Notes: generated by a model from the sequence alone, not told the origin. A stretch of 64,000 nucleotides of DNA from Stratiformator vulcanicus (GCF_007744515.1 NZ_CP036268.1:3612088-3676087), one strand, 5' to 3'; positions 34,706-44,329 are shown, counted from the first letter of the stretch. Numbers and translations: made by a program.

Positions 34706-35848
34706 ATGAACTTGTACCGCAAGAGCCGACCCTATATCGCCGTGCTCGCCGCTTGCATCTCAGCATCCGGGGCGCACGCGGCGTTGATCACTTTTCATTC
34801 CCCGGTCATCGTTAAGTCTCCCGTTATCACCCTCGGCCAGATCGCCGATGTCATCGATGCCGATTCGGAAACGGTTGCCCGACTGAATAATGTGACGCTC
34901 GGCCCCGGACCGAGTGACGGTCGCGACAAGCGTTTCGACTTCGAAAACGTCAGAGCGCGGCTCCGGGCCGTCGGAATTGATCTCTCGACAATCGAATTCA
35001 GCGGACCGACATCGGTCACGACCACAACCGACGCAAACCTCGCACGCACTCAATATGCACCCAGGCCAACTTCGCCGCCGACCGGCAAGCATTCACAAGC
35101 ACCGACCGCATCGCGCGAACAATTCGGACCGTCCACGGCCGACACGCGTCTCGCCGAACAGATCGTGGTCGACACCGTAAGAATTTACTTGGGAGCCCGT
35201 GCTCCGGCCATCGGTGAGGTCGACTTCACACCGATGTTTAACAGCGAAGACGTCGTCCGCATTCTCGCGATCGGCCGCCGCGGCTTAGATGTCCGCGGTG
35301 GTACAGCGCCATGGACCGGGCGTCAGACATTTCAGTTCTCGGCAGCGGGAAGTACGCAATCGACTTCCGAGATTTCGGTGACCGGGCGGGTCGTGCAACG
35401 ACCTTTTGTTCTCGCAGTCAAACACTCCGTGCCGCGCGGTTCCATTATCACGAAAGACGACCTCGTGTGGGAACAAAGCCGAGAGGATGGTATCTCTGAG
35501 CCGGGCCTCGTCATCGGTTATGAAACGACCCGCCCACTGACGGCCGGAAGCATCGTCGCGGCTGACTTCCTGCAGGCCGCCCCGCTCGTGCGTACGAATA
35601 ATGTCGTGACGGTCACGGTTAAAATGCCGGGATTGGAAGTCAAACGACTGATGCGTGCCCGGAGCGACGGAAAGCTGGGTGAAACGGTCACATTAATGTC
35701 TCTCGAAGGGCGCGAGCAAATTGCCGGGCGCGTCGTCGGGTTCCAAGAGGTCGTCGCCGTCACCGACGTCTCCGCGGATTCCGAATCAGGCAAGTCATCC
35801 CGACCCGGCGTCATCATCCGACGCGAAGCCAACTCAATATCACGCTGA
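34706..35848 (+). CDS. flgA: Flagellar P-ring assembly protein FlgA
   Basis: A periplasmic chaperone of 380 residues for P-ring assembly. A signal peptide (~1-25, ending GAHA) is followed by a N-terminal domain and a C-terminal SAF/ChapFlgA region (RPFVLAVKHSVPRGSIITKDDLVW and PLTAGSIVAADFLQAAPLVR, then VTVKMPGLEVKRLMRARSDGKLGE). It is longer than E. coli FlgA (219 residues) because of a linker (~130-170) rich in Pro, Thr and Ser. ATG at 34706 gives the signal peptide; an upstream ATG at 34655 is less likely. Confidence 0.88.
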   Translation: MNLYRKSRPYIAVLAACISASGAHAALITFHSPVIVKSPVITLGQIADVIDADSETVARLNNVTLGPGPSDGRDKRFDFENVRARLRAVGIDLSTIEFSGPTSVTTTTDANLARTQYAPRPTSPPTGKHSQAPTASREQFGPSTADTRLAEQIVVDTVRIYLGARAPAIGEVDFTPMFNSEDVVRILAIGRRGLDVRGGTAPWTGRQTFQFSAAGSTQSTSEISVTGRVVQRPFVLAVKHSVPRGSIITKDDLVWEQSREDGISEPGLVIGYETTRPLTAGSIVAADFLQAAPLVRTNNVVTVTVKMPGLEVKRLMRARSDGKLGETVTLMSLEGREQIAGRVVGFQEVVAVTDVSADSESGKSSRPGVIIRREANSISR

Positions 35849-35907
35849 CAAGTCATTAAGAGTTAGAACATTCCGTTCGTACCTTTTGATCACGATCGAG
35901 CGAATCG

Positions 35908-36762
35908 ATGACGGTTCATCAATTATACACCGCGACACTCATCGCTCTGGCGGTCGTGTTGTCCCCATTAACAGACGAAGCGGTCGCTCAACAGCAGAGA
36001 CCGCTCACAGGACAGGTCCCAGCCCCCGGCGTCACTGGGGGAACGGCAATCGTTCCACCACCACCCGCGCCGGGAACACGATCGATCCCGAGTCGGCCAT
36101 CGCCCCTCGCGCAGGACGCCGGGCGTTCTCCTATGGCAGCAACCGGTCAGTTCCAACCACCGTACAACTCAGCGGTGATCCCCTTCATCCCCGCCATTCC
36201 GCGGCGGCGTCCGGGGTTGGTCAGTGAGTACTCGCTCACATTTATTGAGCAACCGCCGCCCCGAGTTATTAAAGAGAATGACATCATAACATTCCTCGTG
36301 AACCACAGCTCTGAATTAAGTTCCGATTCACGCTTCAACAGGCAACGAAATGAATCGTTCTCTGCTGAGCTATTGGAGTTCGTGGCACTCGACGGTCTAA
36401 TCCTTCGCAACTCCGCGGCGACCTCCCCGACGATCGACACATCGGTCCAAAACCGAATTCAAACAACCGGTCAGCTTCAAAACGGGGAAGGTATTAATTT
36501 TCGCATTGCCGGGGTTGTGACTGACGTGCTGCCAAACGGCAATTTGGTGATCGAAGCCAGAAAAGTCTTCACCGACACCGATGATGAATGGGAATACCGG
36601 CTGTCGGGAATCATCAGCAGTGAAAAAGTGAATAAGGATATGACCGCCTTAGCCGAGGACGTGGCCTTCCAAGGAATTAAGCGATTCCAGAACGGCCGCA
36701 TCTACGACAGCACAAAACGAAACTGGGGCACGAAGATCGTCGACAAAATATTTCCGTTCTAA
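35908..36762 (+). CDS. flgH: Flagellar L-ring protein FlgH (without lipobox)
   Basis: A 284-residue L-ring subunit. The FlgH core is clear: DIITFLVNHSSELSSDSRFNRQRNESF, NRIQTTGQLQNGEGINFRIAGVVTDVLPNGNLVIEARKVF and SGIISSEKVNKDMTALAEDVAFQGIKRF. The signal peptide ends AVAQQQ with no Cys, so it is not the usual lipoprotein. A Pro-rich segment of ~60 residues follows the signal. It precedes flgI. Confidence 0.88.
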   Translation: MTVHQLYTATLIALAVVLSPLTDEAVAQQQRPLTGQVPAPGVTGGTAIVPPPPAPGTRSIPSRPSPLAQDAGRSPMAATGQFQPPYNSAVIPFIPAIPRRRPGLVSEYSLTFIEQPPPRVIKENDIITFLVNHSSELSSDSRFNRQRNESFSAELLEFVALDGLILRNSAATSPTIDTSVQNRIQTTGQLQNGEGINFRIAGVVTDVLPNGNLVIEARKVFTDTDDEWEYRLSGIISSEKVNKDMTALAEDVAFQGIKRFQNGRIYDSTKRNWGTKIVDKIFPF

Positions 36763-36807
36763 TCATCTCGCGGCGAACAACATCGCATCAGTAAACCCGA
36801 GCTTCAA

Positions 36808-37929
36808 ATGATGCCGACTTCGCAGAACCACTATTCACATCGCATCGCGCAATCGGCGTTCGCGATCGCTGTCGCGATCATCACCGTGTGCGGAAGCGGC
36901 TCGGTCTCTGAGGCACGAGTTCGGCTGCAACACATTTGCTCGGTCGCAGGTCAGCAGGAGATTAAACTGACCGGAATGGGACTCGTGGTCGGTCTGGGCG
37001 GAACCGGCGACGGAGGACGGAGCCTCCCGGCCATGCAAGCCCTCGCCACGGCGCTTCAAAACAATAACAACCCGGTCCTCTCGCCTCTTGACCTGCGCGA
37101 CTCGAAGAATGCGGCGATCGTCATGATTGAAGCGACGATTCCAAAGACCGGGTTGCGACGCGGCCAACGCATTGACTGTTACGTCAGTTCCGTGATGGGG
37201 GCAAAAAGCCTGCGGGGAGGGCGATTGCTATTCGCGCCCGTCGAAGCACCTTCGGTCACTCGAGATGTCGGCGCGCCGGTTGCCCTCGGTTTCGCATCCG
37301 GCCCGGTTTATATCGAGGACGACCTCGTTCAAACGAGCGGCAAAATCCCCGGCGGTATCACACTTCAGGAAGACACTCTCTCCTATTTCATCAATCGAGC
37401 CGACGACAAACAGGGAATCACCTTGTTGCTCGACGCATCGCATTCCAGTTTTCACTCGGCCTATGAAGTGGCTCGGGTGATTAACTCGGAGTTCGCCTTT
37501 GAAGTCGGTCGGTCGGTTGCCCAGGCGACCGGACCCGGCACAATCAGCGTCGATATCCCGCAGCAATATCATCGCGACCCGGTCAAGTTCGTTGCACTAC
37601 TGCTCAACGTCGGCATCGACAATCCGCACACGCAGGCGCGGGTCGTCGTCAACGCGAAAACGGGAACGGTGATCGTCACCGGGGAAGTCGAACTGAGCCC
37701 CGTCATTATTACCCACCGCAATCTGACGGTCCGCGTCGGTGCCCCCGGCTTCGGACCTCCGCCCGAAGTTCGGTTCAGCGCGATCTCTCCGGAGCCCGAT
37801 CCGTCACCGAGTCTCGAGCAACTCGTCGAGGCACTCAACCTTTTGCGTGTCCCGCCTGAAGGTGTCATCGACATCCTGAGAGAGTTAAATCGGACCGGAA
37901 AACTACACGCCGAGTTCATCGAGTATTAA
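36808..37929 (+). CDS. flgI: Flagellar P-ring protein FlgI
   Basis: A periplasmic P-ring subunit of 373 residues. The signal peptide is ~1-36. The mature protein opens with RVRLQHICSVAGQQEIKLTGMGLVVGLGGTGDGG, the canonical FlgI start, and ends with LVEALNLLRVPPEGVIDILRELNRTGKLHAEFIEY, also canonical. Length and content are standard. With flgH and flgA it shows that this organism builds both outer rings, as expected for a cell with an outer membrane. Confidence 0.95.
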   Translation: MMPTSQNHYSHRIAQSAFAIAVAIITVCGSGSVSEARVRLQHICSVAGQQEIKLTGMGLVVGLGGTGDGGRSLPAMQALATALQNNNNPVLSPLDLRDSKNAAIVMIEATIPKTGLRRGQRIDCYVSSVMGAKSLRGGRLLFAPVEAPSVTRDVGAPVALGFASGPVYIEDDLVQTSGKIPGGITLQEDTLSYFINRADDKQGITLLLDASHSSFHSAYEVARVINSEFAFEVGRSVAQATGPGTISVDIPQQYHRDPVKFVALLLNVGIDNPHTQARVVVNAKTGTVIVTGEVELSPVIITHRNLTVRVGAPGFGPPPEVRFSAISPEPDPSPSLEQLVEALNLLRVPPEGVIDILRELNRTGKLHAEFIEY

Positions 37930-37982
37930 TCGCGGTTCGGCTATATCGCCTTTTCTTCACACTTTGATGGCAGAAAAATTCG

Positions 37983-38306
37983 ATGAATACCAGCAGTTTG
38001 AATCCGCAACTCGCAACGCAGCTTGCAACGACGCGGGCCGCCCGTCCGGAGACCTCGAATCTTCCTGAAACTAAGGAGGCCTTTCGAGATTTCGTCGCCG
38101 GCACATTTTATCGGGAGATGCTGAAGTCACTACGCCAATCGCACGACAAGCCCGCGTATATGCACGGAGGACAGGCCGAAGATGTCTTCCGCGAGCAACT
38201 CGACCGACAAATTGGCGAGCAACTCAGCGTCTCACATGGAGACTCACTCGTCGGAGATCTGTACGCATCTTTCGAGGCGACACAATTAAGATCAACGCGT
38301 CTGTAA
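37983..38306 (+). CDS. FlgJ-like rod-binding protein (no muramidase domain)
   Basis: A 107-residue protein equivalent to the N-terminal rod-binding domain of FlgJ (FRDFVAGTFYREMLKSLRQSH, GGQAEDVFREQLDRQIGEQLS). The peptidoglycan hydrolase domain of proteobacterial FlgJ is absent, as in many non-proteobacteria, where a separate enzyme clears the wall. It follows flgI by about 50 bases. Confidence 0.85.
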   Translation: MNTSSLNPQLATQLATTRAARPETSNLPETKEAFRDFVAGTFYREMLKSLRQSHDKPAYMHGGQAEDVFREQLDRQIGEQLSVSHGDSLVGDLYASFEATQLRSTRL

Positions 38307-38495
38307 GGCATCGAATTTAGGTCGCGCGCTCACCTCTCTCAATAATTGATTCTGCCCGCAAGCGTCGCCTGCGGTCATGATCGCGAAGTTCCTGCTCGCT
38401 AATGTCGATATAATCCGATAGTCGAATCGGAGACATCGACAGCGCTCTACTGCTACGCGCGCTGACGAATGGGCGTGTTACTAGCGAGCGGGCTA

Positions 38496-39002
38496 ATGTC
38501 GACTTCACTACATTCGAAATTCGCTGAGGCGATTGACGGTTTTCTCGACCGCATCGAATCGCGGCAATCCGACTTCTTCACTCACTACGAAGAAAAGGAC
38601 GCGGCGCTGAAAGCTTCGGACGCAAAGCGTTTGCTCGCATTCGCCGCGCACGAAGAGCAGCTCTGTCATGAGCTCAGGGCATCCGCATTAGAGCGCAATC
38701 AGATTCTGCAGGCCGCGCGCGGTGGAAGACTGCCCACTGACTCGCTCAAAGACCTTTGCGAGTCGCTGACCGACGCCCCGGCAAATGAACTGCGGCGCCA
38801 GCGCATTGAACGAGTCGGAACGAACGCGGCCCGACTCAGGCAAAAGACATGGTCGCATTGGGTCGTCGCGCAGCGGTCTTACGCCCAGTACTCGGCGTTA
38901 ATTGACTTGATCGCTCATAGGGGTCGGCAAGCGCCGACCTATTCGGCCGGCGAAGGCGAAGATGGCCGCTCAGAAGGTTCTCTCATGGACGCATCGGCGT
39001 AA
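38496..39002 (+). CDS. FlgN-like flagellar export chaperone
   Basis: A 168-residue all-helical protein that fits the FlgN family (long coiled-coil, about 140-170 residues, gene directly before flgK), which escorts FlgK and FlgL to the export gate. Sequence support is weak because the family is poorly conserved; position is the main evidence. ATG at 38496 is preferred; an ATG at 38469 adds nine residues. flgK starts 20 bases downstream. Confidence 0.7.
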   Translation: MSTSLHSKFAEAIDGFLDRIESRQSDFFTHYEEKDAALKASDAKRLLAFAAHEEQLCHELRASALERNQILQAARGGRLPTDSLKDLCESLTDAPANELRRQRIERVGTNAARLRQKTWSHWVVAQRSYAQYSALIDLIAHRGRQAPTYSAGEGEDGRSEGSLMDASA

Positions 39003-39022
39003 GCCCGGCAGGAGGCCGCGAT

Positions 39023-40720
39023 ATGTCACTTAATTCATCGCTACACGTCGCGGGCCGCTCGCTCGAAGTCTTCAGCGCCGGCCTTTCGGTCGCCGGGCAG
39101 AACATCGCCAATGCGAATACGCCCGGTTATGTTCGCGAAGAACTAAAGATCAATGCCAATACGCCGTTCAAGGTCGGCCAGCACATCTTCGGCACGGGCG
39201 TGTACGTCGAGGGAATCCAGCAGCAGATCGACCTGTTTCTCGAAACCAGAATTCATACCGCCAACGGTGACCTTGCACATGCCGAAGCCCGGTCCGATAT
39301 TTTCCTCGCACTCGAAACGACGCTCAACGAACTCGGTGACAGCGATCTTTCGACCGCACTGAGCGACTTTTCCTCGGCGCTCAACAATTTAGCAAACGAA
39401 CCCGATGACCTCACCCTCCGCTCACTCGTCGTGCAGCAGGGTGAAGAACTTGCCAGAGACGTGACTGACCTTCGTCTTCGGATTGACGAATTAAGATCTC
39501 AGCAATCGCTTAACTTGGACAACCTTGTCCAGGAAGCAAATGAATTAATTGACGAAATCGATCGACTCAATCCACAAATCGCGAGGCTCGAAGCATCCGG
39601 CCTCTTGCAAAGCGATGCCGGCGCGCTGCGAACCCAGCGTTATCAGGCCCTTGAACGACTCTCCGAAATCGTTCCGGTGCGCTTTCAGGAACGGTCCGAC
39701 GGGGGAGTCGACGTTTTCAGCGGTTCGAACTGGCTCGTATTGGGAGGCTCCACGCAGCACCTCGAGACGTTTAAGACAGCGGACCGCGGAATCAGCATCA
39801 CTAGTGTTCAATATGCGACGACGCAGCAAGTCTTAAGCGAAGGGGCCGGCGAGATTCGCGGTATTATCGATGGGCGAGATGAAATCCTGGGATCGTTCGT
39901 TGATGATCTCGACACGCTTACGACCAACCTTATCGGAGCGTTCAATGAAGTTTATACATCGGGCGAAGGTCTCGCCGGACATACGTCATTGACCGGGCAG
40001 ACGGAAGTCGCCGATCCGACACTCGCGTTGAACGCTGCCGGCCTCAGTTTCACACCTCGGCACGGCTCGTTCGAGGTCAAGTTGGTCAACCTTGGAACCG
40101 GCGCGATCGAAACGACGGAGATCACGGTCGATCTCGACGGCATCGGCGGCGCCAATACGACTCTCAATGACTTGCAAGCGGCCTTGGACGGCATCATAAA
40201 CCTGTCCGCGACGGTCGACCCGCTTGGTCGGCTGCAACTATCAACGACAGACGGCTACGAAGTCCGGTTCGCAAATGATTCCAGTGGAACACTGGCCTCG
40301 CTCGGTATTAATACATTCTTTACCGGCACCGATTCCGGCGACTTCGGCATCAACGCGAATGTGAAGGCTGATCCGAATCTGCTGGCGACCGGCCGGGGCG
40401 GCGGCCCCGGAGACAATAAGAACATCGTCGCCTTGCAAACATTTCTCGAGGACGACCAAATAGACCTCGGCGGACAATCGCTTCGTGGATTTTACGAATT
40501 AACTGTCGCCGAAGTCGCGCAGCAATCGGCCGCAGCCAGCAGCCTGCGGAGTGGCTCCGATGCATTTGTCGCCTCCCTTCAAAGCCAGAAGCAACAATTC
40601 TCGGGAGTCAGCCTCGACCAAGAGACGATTAAGATGCTCGAGTTTCAAAGAGCTTATCAATCAGCCGCACGATTGATCAGCACGATCGACGAACTCTACG
40701 ACGTTCTATTAAATGTATGA
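39023..40720 (+). CDS. flgK: Flagellar hook-associated protein 1 FlgK
   Basis: A 565-residue hook-filament junction protein. The N-terminal motif GRSLEVFSAGLSVAGQNIANANTPGYVREEL and the C-terminal SLDQETIKMLEFQRAYQSAARLISTIDELYDVLLNV are typical. AGGAGG lies just upstream of the ATG, one of the few strong ribosome-binding sites in the cluster. It is paired with flgL downstream. Confidence 0.94.
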   Translation: MSLNSSLHVAGRSLEVFSAGLSVAGQNIANANTPGYVREELKINANTPFKVGQHIFGTGVYVEGIQQQIDLFLETRIHTANGDLAHAEARSDIFLALETTLNELGDSDLSTALSDFSSALNNLANEPDDLTLRSLVVQQGEELARDVTDLRLRIDELRSQQSLNLDNLVQEANELIDEIDRLNPQIARLEASGLLQSDAGALRTQRYQALERLSEIVPVRFQERSDGGVDVFSGSNWLVLGGSTQHLETFKTADRGISITSVQYATTQQVLSEGAGEIRGIIDGRDEILGSFVDDLDTLTTNLIGAFNEVYTSGEGLAGHTSLTGQTEVADPTLALNAAGLSFTPRHGSFEVKLVNLGTGAIETTEITVDLDGIGGANTTLNDLQAALDGIINLSATVDPLGRLQLSTTDGYEVRFANDSSGTLASLGINTFFTGTDSGDFGINANVKADPNLLATGRGGGPGDNKNIVALQTFLEDDQIDLGGQSLRGFYELTVAEVAQQSAAASSLRSGSDAFVASLQSQKQQFSGVSLDQETIKMLEFQRAYQSAARLISTIDELYDVLLNV

Positions 40721-40775
40721 TCGACCAGTATTTATACAACTTATCCGCACCAATATCAGTAGATGAAGTTTTCCG

Positions 40776-42719
40776 ATGCCAGTTAGTCCGATCCTTCCCG
40801 GCCGACTTCCCGATACGCTGCGTGCTTCGCGGCTGACGTCGCTAATCGCGCAACAGCAACGGGCGATGCTTCAGTTGCAAGATCAGGCGGCTACGGGTCA
40901 ACGCTATTTCCTGCCGAGCGAGGCACCGAAGGACTCCATTCGGACGATCTTTTTCCAGCGCGAGATCGAACGCAATTCGCAATTGCAAACGAACGTGCTG
41001 ACCGATCAATCACTGCTGACGGTGACAGAAACGTCTCTTAATTCCGTCGCGGATTCCTTAAACCGTACAAAGTCGATCATTCTCGCGGGGGTCGGTGATC
41101 TGGCCGGCCCGGATGAGAAGGCAGCCCTCGCAGCGGAAATTGAATCAATTCTGTCCGGGGTCCTCAACACTGCTAATTCAACGCACCGCGGACGTTATCT
41201 TTTTGGCGGCAGCGAAACTCAGGACCAACCGTTTACCGATCTCGGTGGCGGTCGGATTCTATATCACGGCGATTCGGCTCAGATTGATTCACAGATCGAT
41301 ACCGGTTTCCTCCTCGGCAATAATATCGACGGAGCGACAGCCTTCGCCGCACTGACACCCGCCGTTTCAGCCGATGTCGACCCGGCTTTGACCACGTCTT
41401 CGAAGCTCGGCAATTTGTTCAACGGAATCGGCGTCAGCAGCCTGCAATCCATCGAAATTACGCTCGATGACGGAGGAGGGACGAGCGAGACGGCGACGGT
41501 GGATCTTTCGACGGCGAAGACGATCGGTGACATCGAAGCTTTAGTCGAAAACGCGTTCACCGGAGCGCTTACGGTCGATGTCGCCGTGAATGGCAACGGT
41601 GACGGATTATCGTTGACAGCAACCGGCACCGCCACGACCGTCGCCGTTGCCGACATTAATGGCGGAATTACGGCCCGCCAACTTGGCGTTAATTCCGCGG
41701 CGACTGCCGCAATCACCGGGGGCGACCTTAATCCGGCATTAAGTCTTAGAACACCGCTGGCCGATCTGAACGGCGGTGCGGCCGCGACATTCACGGACGG
41801 ACTCGTCATCACCAGCGGCACGCGATCGGTCACCGTCGACCTTTCCGGCGCCACCGATGTCGAAGACATTTTGAATGAAATCGAACTTCAAGCACGGGCG
41901 GCTGACATTCATGTGGAAGCCGGTATTAACGAGCAGGGGAACGGCATCTCCATCCGCAGTCGCGTAAGTGGAGAGCCCTTTTCGATCGGCGAAAATGGTG
42001 GGGACGACGCGGCGTCACTCGGAATCCGAACGCTAACCGGTTCGACGTTGCTTGCGGACCTCAACAATGGCCTGGGCGTACCCACCGGCGACGGCAATAC
42101 GCTCGACATCACGCGACGTGATGGAACCGACGTTTCGATTGACTTGAGTACCGCGGCAACCATTCAGGACGTGCTCGATTTGGTCAACGCCGTCGATCCG
42201 GGGGTTCTGACCGCCTCACTCAACTCCGTCGGCAACGGCATCTCGTTCGTCGACGACGATGGCCTCAGCACCGGTGATCTGATCGTCGCTGAGAACGCCC
42301 TTTCAACGGCTTTGGGGGTCGCAGGCGAAGAGACCAGTGGCACGACAACGGGAGTTCTCTCCGGCGAAGACATCAACCGGCAAGAAACGGCTGGGGTGTT
42401 CAATCTGCTGGTCCAGACCGCCGAAGCCCTGCGGAATGGCGATGATGCGGAGCTGACCCGGTTAGGCGGCCGGATCGACGGCGAGCTCAGCCGATTCGCC
42501 GCCGTCCGGAACGAAGTCGCCGCCCGTCTGCAAACCCTCGACCAAATCGAAGAGCGTCTACTCGATACGGAGCTGACGCTCAACCAGTCGCTCTCCGAAA
42601 CGTTTGATGCCGATTTGACCGAGGTCATCACCAAGGTCACCGAGTTGCAAACCTCGCTGCAGGCGACGCTTCAGATCTCTTCGATATCGATGCAGCTCAA
42701 TCTCATCAACTTCATTTGA
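40776..42719 (+). CDS. flgL: Enlarged flagellar hook-associated protein 3 FlgL
   Basis: A 647-residue FlgL, about twice the usual 300. The ends are normal: N-terminal helices (SRLTSLIAQQQRAMLQLQDQAATGQRYFLPSEAP) with GGSETQDQPF near 145, and the C-terminal helix (LQTLDQIEERLLDTELTLNQSLSETFDADLTEVITKVTELQTSLQATLQISS). Between them are three tandem ~95-residue modules (208-305, 325-418, 423-516), each with L-(A/G)-(D/N)-L-(F/N)-x-G and VDLSxAxTIxDI-like strands, the flagellin hook IN motif seen in hook proteins. No fliW or csrA gene follows; rplM is next. Confidence 0.9.
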   Translation: MPVSPILPGRLPDTLRASRLTSLIAQQQRAMLQLQDQAATGQRYFLPSEAPKDSIRTIFFQREIERNSQLQTNVLTDQSLLTVTETSLNSVADSLNRTKSIILAGVGDLAGPDEKAALAAEIESILSGVLNTANSTHRGRYLFGGSETQDQPFTDLGGGRILYHGDSAQIDSQIDTGFLLGNNIDGATAFAALTPAVSADVDPALTTSSKLGNLFNGIGVSSLQSIEITLDDGGGTSETATVDLSTAKTIGDIEALVENAFTGALTVDVAVNGNGDGLSLTATGTATTVAVADINGGITARQLGVNSAATAAITGGDLNPALSLRTPLADLNGGAAATFTDGLVITSGTRSVTVDLSGATDVEDILNEIELQARAADIHVEAGINEQGNGISIRSRVSGEPFSIGENGGDDAASLGIRTLTGSTLLADLNNGLGVPTGDGNTLDITRRDGTDVSIDLSTAATIQDVLDLVNAVDPGVLTASLNSVGNGISFVDDDGLSTGDLIVAENALSTALGVAGEETSGTTTGVLSGEDINRQETAGVFNLLVQTAEALRNGDDAELTRLGGRIDGELSRFAAVRNEVAARLQTLDQIEERLLDTELTLNQSLSETFDADLTEVITKVTELQTSLQATLQISSISMQLNLINFI

Positions 42720-42891
42720 TGCGTTCGCGAGATTCGGCGGCGAAACGTCACTGATTCGGCGTGATAGCGTTGAATCGATTCGGGCGTCGGGCTAGACTCC
42801 TCGATTCCTTCGCGGTCCGGCCATGGGCATTGTTTTCAGCGAGACGCCCGCTTCTGCCGACCGCCGGCCCGAGATGTTTCAGAGAGTCGTG

Positions 42892-43374
42892 ATGCCCAGT
42901 TTGCAAAAATCGCACATGGCGAATGAGTCGACTGTCGAACCGAATTGGTTCGTTATCGATGCCGATGGCCAGATCGTCGGTCGATTGGCGACCCGGATCG
43001 CTACCGTTTTGATGGGCAAGCATAAGCCGGAGTACACTCCGCACTGCTTGACCGGTGACTTCGTGATCGTCACGAATGTCGAGCGGGTGAAATTCGGGGG
43101 CAAGCAAATGGATCACCCCGAACTGCCTTATTACAGCAAAAAGTGGGACATGAAGTCCTACGATACGTATTCGGGCTATCCCGGAGGCCGAAAGGTCAAA
43201 ACGGCCTTGGAGACCTGGCAACGACGACCGGAAATGATTTTGCACGAAGCCGTCCGGCGGATGCTGCCCAAGAACAAACTTGGCCGACAGATGATGAAGC
43301 GATTGAAGCTTCATGTCGGCGGCGAACACGATCATCAAGCTCAGCAGCCGGAAGCCTTTCCGGATCATATCTGA
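42892..43374 (+). CDS. rplM: Ribosomal protein L13
   Basis: A 160-residue large-subunit protein. It contains WFVIDADGQIVGRLATRIATVLMGKHKPEYTPHCLTGDFVIV and GGRKVKTALETWQRRPEMILHEAVRRMLPKNKLGRQMMKRLKLHVGGEHDHQAQQPE, both diagnostic for L13. Candidate starts are ATG at 42892 and 42916; upstream frame back to 42823 is open but lacks family similarity. It is followed by rpsI, the usual bacterial pairing. Confidence 0.95.
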   Translation: MPSLQKSHMANESTVEPNWFVIDADGQIVGRLATRIATVLMGKHKPEYTPHCLTGDFVIVTNVERVKFGGKQMDHPELPYYSKKWDMKSYDTYSGYPGGRKVKTALETWQRRPEMILHEAVRRMLPKNKLGRQMMKRLKLHVGGEHDHQAQQPEAFPDHI

Positions 43375-43449
43375 GTCGATCATTTGCTGAACGAACGCAA
43401 AACGTGCCAGGCACGATAATCATCCACCTGCTGCAATCCGACGGAAACC

Positions 43450-44163
43450 ATGGCAAACGATCAGCCCGAAGAAAAACCGACCGAAACTCCGGCAGACGAA
43501 GAAGTAACGTCGGCGGAATCTCCGACCGCAGAGACTGCGCCGGAAGAGCCAGCGCTGGAACAGGCAGCAGCCGATGAACCGGCGACGGAAGAATCCGATC
43601 CGGTCGCTGCGGCGATTGATGAAGGCGACGCGGCGCCGGCCGAACCGACGCTCGTGACGCCGGAAGAGGCACTGGATGGGACTGATGTCGTTGAAGGGTT
43701 GACGATCGGCGAAGGCGGACCGCCGGAGCAACTCGTTCTGCCGGCTGAGTCAGCCATCCGCGGAAAGGTCGATCGTTTCGGCGTTGCCCTCGGAACGGGT
43801 CGCCGTAAAACCTCGGTCGCCCGGGTGCGAATCTCGAAAGGGGACGGAAAATTCACCGTCAACGGCAAAGCCCTCGACGAGCATTGCTGCATCGAACGTG
43901 ATCAGCTCGCAGTGATGGGACCACTCCGTGCGACTGAAATGGAGGGCAAGGTCGACATTTGGGTTCGCGTTGAGGGCGGTGGTCCGACCGGACAAGCCGG
44001 AGCCATGATCCTCGGAATCGCCCGTGCCCTGCAGGCGATGGATCCGACGCTGCACCACATATTGCAGCATGGCGGGTTTCTGACCCGTGATGAGCGAATG
44101 GTCGAGCGGAAGAAGTACGGGCACAAGAAAGCCCGCCGCAGCTTCCAGTTCTCGAAGCGATAA
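43450..44163 (+). CDS. rpsI: Ribosomal protein S9 with long acidic N-terminal extension
   Basis: A 237-residue S9; usual bacterial S9 is about 130. Residues ~108-237 are standard (GTGRRKTSVARVRISKG to GHKKARRSFQFSKR, with the C-terminal tail that reaches the P-site tRNA). Residues 1-~107 are an acidic Glu/Ala/Pro-rich extension (EEPALEQAAADEPATEESD) that is probably disordered. The ATG at 43450 is the only clear start: the extension stays open throughout with no internal ATG before the core, so the extension is translated unless an internal GTG is used. Confidence 0.93.
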   Translation: MANDQPEEKPTETPADEEVTSAESPTAETAPEEPALEQAAADEPATEESDPVAAAIDEGDAAPAEPTLVTPEEALDGTDVVEGLTIGEGGPPEQLVLPAESAIRGKVDRFGVALGTGRRKTSVARVRISKGDGKFTVNGKALDEHCCIERDQLAVMGPLRATEMEGKVDIWVRVEGGGPTGQAGAMILGIARALQAMDPTLHHILQHGGFLTRDERMVERKKYGHKKARRSFQFSKR

Positions 44164-44197
44164 GTCGCCTCGACTTCTGCAGACAATTTGATGTTCT

Positions 44198-44233
44198 CTC
44201 ACGCCTCCGGCTGTTATCGGCCGGGGGCGTGAG
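44198..44233 (+). terminator. Strong hairpin after rpsI
   Basis: CTCACGCC (44198-44205) pairs with GGCGTGAG (44226-44233); inside it CCGGC pairs with GCCGG. The T-run is weak (TCATTATTG). It lies 35 bases after the rpsI stop and 97 bases before mgtE. Confidence 0.6.
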
Positions 44234-44329
44234 TCATTATTGCCGGTATTGAATTGCCCGCTTCGGAGTTGCGCTCCTCTCTCCGGCGGACACTGCCCGC
44301 CCCTTGTGCTCCTCGCCGCTCTCACCGCC

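Noticed and set aside
38317..38436. Arg-rich 39-63 codon frame on the minus strand between flgJ-like and flgN-like genes
   Set aside because: It is opposite to the flagellar genes, short, and not clearly FlgM; kept out for lack of support.
42720..42891. fliW/csrA expected after flgL
   Set aside because: The sequence after flgL leads directly to rplM; neither gene is present.
44164..44329. Mg2+ riboswitch before mgtE
   Set aside because: Only a terminator-like hairpin of rpsI is visible; no M-box consensus.
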